This document shows, in pieces, positions 6,917 through 9,231 of a stretch of 9,231 nt of DNA. This DNA is from Rubritepida sp. (GTDB taxonomy: Bacteria; Pseudomonadota; Alphaproteobacteria; Acetobacterales; Acetobacteraceae). The position numbers were made by a program, and so were the translations under genes. Every line of letters starts with the position of its first letter. Position 1 is the stretch's first letter. Under the pieces are notes generated by a model that saw only the letters and a list, made by a program, of their open reading frames with translations, was not told the origin of the DNA and searched no databases. The stretch lies in the NCBI GenBank assembly GCA_007129145.1, contig SKWC01000473.1:1-9231 (forward strand), in the 5' to 3' direction.

Positions 6917-9001
6917 TCAGGCGGCGCGCTTGGCGCCCATGGCGGCGAAGCTGCCCCCCTGGTCGGCCAGGGTCTCGATGAGGGCGGCCGGCTTCAGATT
7001 GGGGTCCCCCGTGACCTCGGCATAGTGGGCGAGCTTGTCGCGCACCGCCTTCAGCCCCATGCGGTCCGCCCAGAACATGGGGCCGCCCCGCCAGGCCGGC
7101 CAGCCGAAGCCGCTGGTGAAGATCACGTCGATATCCACGGCACGGACGGCGATGCCCTCCTCCAGGATGCGCGCGCCCTCATTCACCATGGGCAGCAGCA
7201 GGCGCTCCAGGATCTCGGCATCCTCGATCTTGCGGCGGCGCACCTGCATCTTCTCGGCGGTCTCGAGGATGATGCGCTCCACCTCCGGGTCGGGATGGCG
7301 CTGGCGCTTCTCGTCATAGACATACCAGCCCTTGCCGGTCTTCTGGCCGTAGCGGCCTGCCGCGACGATGGCATCCGCGATGGGGGCCACCTGCCCGCGC
7401 GCCTTGCGCACCGCCGCCCCGATGTCGAGCCCCGCGAGGTCGCCGGTCGCACAGGGGCCCATGGCCATGCCATAGGCCTCCATGGCGCGGTCGATGTCCT
7501 GGGGCAGCGCGCCCTCCAGCAGCAGGCGCTCCATCTGCGGGAAGCGCTTGCCGGTCATGCGGTTGCCCACGAAGCCGTCGCAATTGCCGACCACTACATT
7601 CACCTTGCCGATGCGCTTGCCCACATCCATGGCGGTGGCGATGGCCTCGTGGCTGGTGGCGCTGCCGCGCACGATCTCCAGCAGGCGCATCACATTGGCC
7701 GGCGAGAAGAAATGCATGCCCAGCACCAGCTCGGGCCGCTGCGTGGCCGAGGCGATCTGGTCGATGTCCAGCGTCGAGGTGTTGGAGGCCAGCACCACGC
7801 CCGGCCGCGCCAGCTTGTCCAGCTTCGCGAACACCTCCTTCTTGACGCCCATCTCCTCGAACACCGCCTCGATCACGAGGTCGGCCTCGGCCACCGCGTT
7901 CCAGTCGGTGGTGCCCGACAGCATGGCGCGGCGCTTGGCGTAATCCTCGGCCGAGAGGCGGCCGGACTTCACCGTGCGCTCCCAATTCGCCTCGCATTTC
8001 TTGAGGCCGCGCTCCAGCGCCTCGGCATTCTGCTCGACCACGGTCACGGGGATGCCGAAATTGGCGAAGCACATGGCGATGCCACCGCCCATGGTGCCCG
8101 CGCCGATGACCACCGCCTTCTTCACGGGCAGCGGCTGGGTGTCGGCGGGCATGCCGGGGATGCGGCTGGCCTCGCGCTCACCGAAGAAGATGTGGCGCAG
8201 CGCCAGGCTCTGCTCCCCGGCCACGAGCTTCTGGAAGGTCTCGCGCTCGACGTTCAGCCCGTCCTCGAAGCTGTGGGTCAGGGCGGCGCGCACCGCCGCC
8301 GCGCAGCCCTTGGGGCTTTCCTGCCCGCGCGAGCGCTTCAGCAGGCTGGCCGCCAGCGCGTCGAAGGCCGCGAGGTCCGCGCCCTTGATCCTGTCCTCGC
8401 GCTTGCGCGCGAGGGTGAAGCTGCGCCCGGCGTTCTCGCGCGCCCAGGCCACCGCGGCACCCTCCAGCGGGCCTTCCAGAACGGCGTCGATGATGCCGAG
8501 CCTCAGCGCCTCGGCCGCCGGCACGGGCTCCCCGGGGACGATGATCTTCAGCGCCGCTTCCCCGCCGATCAGCCGCGGCAGGCGCTGGGTGCCGCCCGCG
8601 CCGGGGACGAAGCCGCGCTTGACCTCGGGCAGCCCGACCTGGGCAGTGGGGGCGGCCACGCGGGCGTGGCAGGCCAGCGCCAGTTCGAGACCGCCGCCCA
8701 GCGCGCTGCCATGGATGGCGGCGACCACGGGGACCTTGCTGGTCTCGATCGCGTCGAACACCTCGGGCAGCGAGGGCGGCTGGCGGGGCTTGTTGAACTC
8801 GGTCATCTCGGCCCCGGCCGAGAACATCCGCCCATCGCCGATCAGCACGATGGCGCGCGCCCCTTCGCGCAGCGCCGCGGCGATGCCTTCCTGCAGCCCC
8901 GCGCGCACGCCGGTGCGCAGCGTGTTCACCGGCGGGTTGGCGATGCGCAGGATGTGGATGTCACCGTCGCGCGTGTGTTCCACGAAGCGCTCTTCGGCCA
9001 T
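6917..9001 (-). CDS. Bifunctional enoyl-CoA hydratase / 3-hydroxyacyl-CoA dehydrogenase (FadB/FadJ/PimF-like)
   Basis: This 694-aa cytoplasmic enzyme would carry out steps two and three of beta-oxidation: hydration of trans-2-enoyl-CoA, then NAD+-dependent oxidation of the 3-hydroxyacyl-CoA. The crotonase domain (about 1-190) shows an oxyanion-hole motif MFSAGAEMTEF (59-69), HGSALGGGLELAL (97-109) with Glu106, and LPEVKRGFVPGAGG (124-137) with Glu126. These two glutamates keep the 20-residue spacing of Glu119/Glu139 in E. coli FadB. The dehydrogenase part starts at about 293 with the NAD-binding GAGTMGG (300-306). It has the catalytic pair His430 (MHFFSPANVM) and Glu442 at FadB spacing, GNCDGFVGNRM around 475-485, and two C-terminal 3HCDH helical domains. 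The length is slightly under E. coli FadB (729 aa). The start at 9001 has GGGGAAGA just upstream. It is the first gene after the candidate promoter and the head of the cluster; the fused type matches PimF of dicarboxylate degradation. Confidence 0.95.
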   Translation of the reverse strand: MAEERFVEHTRDGDIHILRIANPPVNTLRTGVRAGLQEGIAAALREGARAIVLIGDGRMFSAGAEMTEFNKPRQPPSLPEVFDAIETSKVPVVAAIHGSALGGGLELALACHARVAAPTAQVGLPEVKRGFVPGAGGTQRLPRLIGGEAALKIIVPGEPVPAAEALRLGIIDAVLEGPLEGAAVAWARENAGRSFTLARKREDRIKGADLAAFDALAASLLKRSRGQESPKGCAAAVRAALTHSFEDGLNVERETFQKLVAGEQSLALRHIFFGEREASRIPGMPADTQPLPVKKAVVIGAGTMGGGIAMCFANFGIPVTVVEQNAEALERGLKKCEANWERTVKSGRLSAEDYAKRRAMLSGTTDWNAVAEADLVIEAVFEEMGVKKEVFAKLDKLARPGVVLASNTSTLDIDQIASATQRPELVLGMHFFSPANVMRLLEIVRGSATSHEAIATAMDVGKRIGKVNVVVGNCDGFVGNRMTGKRFPQMERLLLEGALPQDIDRAMEAYGMAMGPCATGDLAGLDIGAAVRKARGQVAPIADAIVAAGRYGQKTGKGWYVYDEKRQRHPDPEVERIILETAEKMQVRRRKIEDAEILERLLLPMVNEGARILEEGIAVRAVDIDVIFTSGFGWPAWRGGPMFWADRMGLKAVRDKLAHYAEVTGDPNLKPAALIETLADQGGSFAAMGAKRAA

Positions 9002-9037
9002 GGGCGTCTTCCCCGTTCATTTTGCTTGCCGGGTCAC

Positions 9038-9066
9038 ACTCTCCGGCCCGCCACCGGGGGTGTCAA
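9038..9066 (-). promoter_or_regulatory. Candidate sigma-70 promoter of the catabolic/transport cluster
   Basis: On the minus strand a perfect TTGACA (9066-9061) is followed after exactly 17 nt by GAGAGT (9043-9038), which keeps the key A2, A4 and final T of the -10 consensus. A start site near 9031 would give a leader of about 30 nt to the ATG at 9001, with GGGGAAGA as ribosome-binding site. A perfect -35 with a weak -10 is common for regulated promoters in alphaproteobacteria. The position in the only gap between phoB and the cluster supports the call. Confidence 0.55.
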
Positions 9067-9083
9067 CGGGGCCGACGGCGGGC
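9046..9083 (-). other. Inverted repeat after phoB, enclosing the -35 element
   Basis: Arms 9083-9072 (GCCCGCCGTCGG) and 9057-9046 (CCGGTGGCGGGC) match at 10 of 12 positions as DNA. In minus-strand RNA the two remaining positions form G-U and U-G wobbles, giving a 12-bp stem with a 14-nt loop. It begins 4 nt after the phoB stop and could end phoB transcription, but no U-tract follows, so an intrinsic terminator is unproven. The TTGACA of the candidate promoter sits in the loop, so an operator role is an alternative. GC-rich repeats arise easily by chance in this composition. Confidence 0.4.
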
Positions 9084-9087
9084 GGCG

Positions 9088-9231
9088 TCAGTTCTCCGTG
9101 TCAAGCGCATAGCCGGCCGAACGGACGGTGCGGATCAGGTCCGTCTCGCCCTCGGCGTTGATCGCCTTGCGCAGCCGGCGGATGTGCACGTCCACCGTGC
9201 GCAGCTCGACATGGATGTCGCGGCCCCAGAC
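9088..9231 (-). CDS. phoB: PhoB-like response regulator, OmpR family (C-terminal fragment; N-terminus beyond window)
   Basis: Only the last 47 residues and the stop are present; the right edge of the window removes the receiver domain and most of the output domain. What remains is the end of an OmpR/PhoB winged helix-turn-helix. The recognition helix is RTVDVHIRRLRKAI (11-24) and the wing is DLIRTVRSAGYALD (31-44). VWGRDIHVELRTVDVHIRRL resembles the corresponding part of PhoB closely, including the RTVDVHIRRLRKA segment. PhoB activates phosphate-starvation genes when phosphorylated by PhoR. The family assignment is firm, but the exact orthologue (PhoB against a related OmpR-type regulator) rests on a short fragment. 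It points the same way as the catabolic cluster but is separated from it by an 86-nt gap, and I see no reason to think that it regulates the cluster. Confidence 0.85.
   Translation of the reverse strand, partial: VWGRDIHVELRTVDVHIRRLRKAINAEGETDLIRTVRSAGYALDTEN

Noticed and set aside
5606..9112. A plus-strand open frame of 1168 codons opposite the dehydrogenase and hydratase genes
   Set aside because: It is His/Ala/Gly/Leu/Arg-rich with no recognisable domain, runs across several real genes and gene boundaries, and is the expected antisense product of high third-position GC on the minus strand.

Overview
The window is very GC-rich, densely packed DNA, and every gene I can support lies on the minus strand. 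The strong third-position GC preference, the form of the PhoB C-terminus, and a beta-oxidation module placed beside a branched-chain-amino-acid-type (HAAT/Liv) ABC transporter all suggest an alphaproteobacterium. A Rhodospirillales/Acetobacteraceae (Roseomonas-like) origin is my best guess, inferred from sequence style and not proven.

In transcription order (high to low coordinates), the window opens with the last 47 codons of a PhoB/OmpR-family response regulator (9231-9088). An 86-nt gap follows, holding a perfect TTGACA -35 element, a plausible -10, and an inverted repeat whose loop contains the -35. Next comes a catabolic block: a 694-aa bifunctional enoyl-CoA hydratase/3-hydroxyacyl-CoA dehydrogenase (9001-6917), a 400-aa acyl-CoA dehydrogenase of the PimC-like large-subunit type (6901-5699), and a 381-aa partner acyl-CoA dehydrogenase of the PimD-like small-subunit type (5694-4549). 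The gaps within this block are 15 and 4 nt.

A 124-nt gap with a short perfect hairpin and a possible weak promoter separates this block from a complete Liv-type ABC importer. The importer consists of a periplasmic binding protein (4424-3207), one polypeptide in which the LivH and LivM permeases are fused (3200-1359, TTG start), a LivG-type ATPase (1362-607) and a LivF-type ATPase (607 to the left edge, C-terminus cut off). These four genes are 6 nt apart or overlap by a few bases, so they are almost certainly co-transcribed and translationally coupled.

Together the genes read as an uptake-and-degradation locus. The importer would bring in an organic acid, and after CoA activation the heteromeric dehydrogenase and the PimF/FadB-like enzyme would carry out three of the four beta-oxidation steps. 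No CoA ligase or CoA transferase and no thiolase lies in the window, so those steps must be encoded elsewhere. The resemblance to the pimF-pimC-pimD genes of dicarboxylate/pimelate degradation suggests dicarboxylic, medium-chain or aromatic-derived acids, but the substrate cannot be read from the sequence. I see no mobile elements, CRISPR arrays, tRNA/rRNA genes or phage genes. Very long plus-strand open frames are antisense shadows of these genes.
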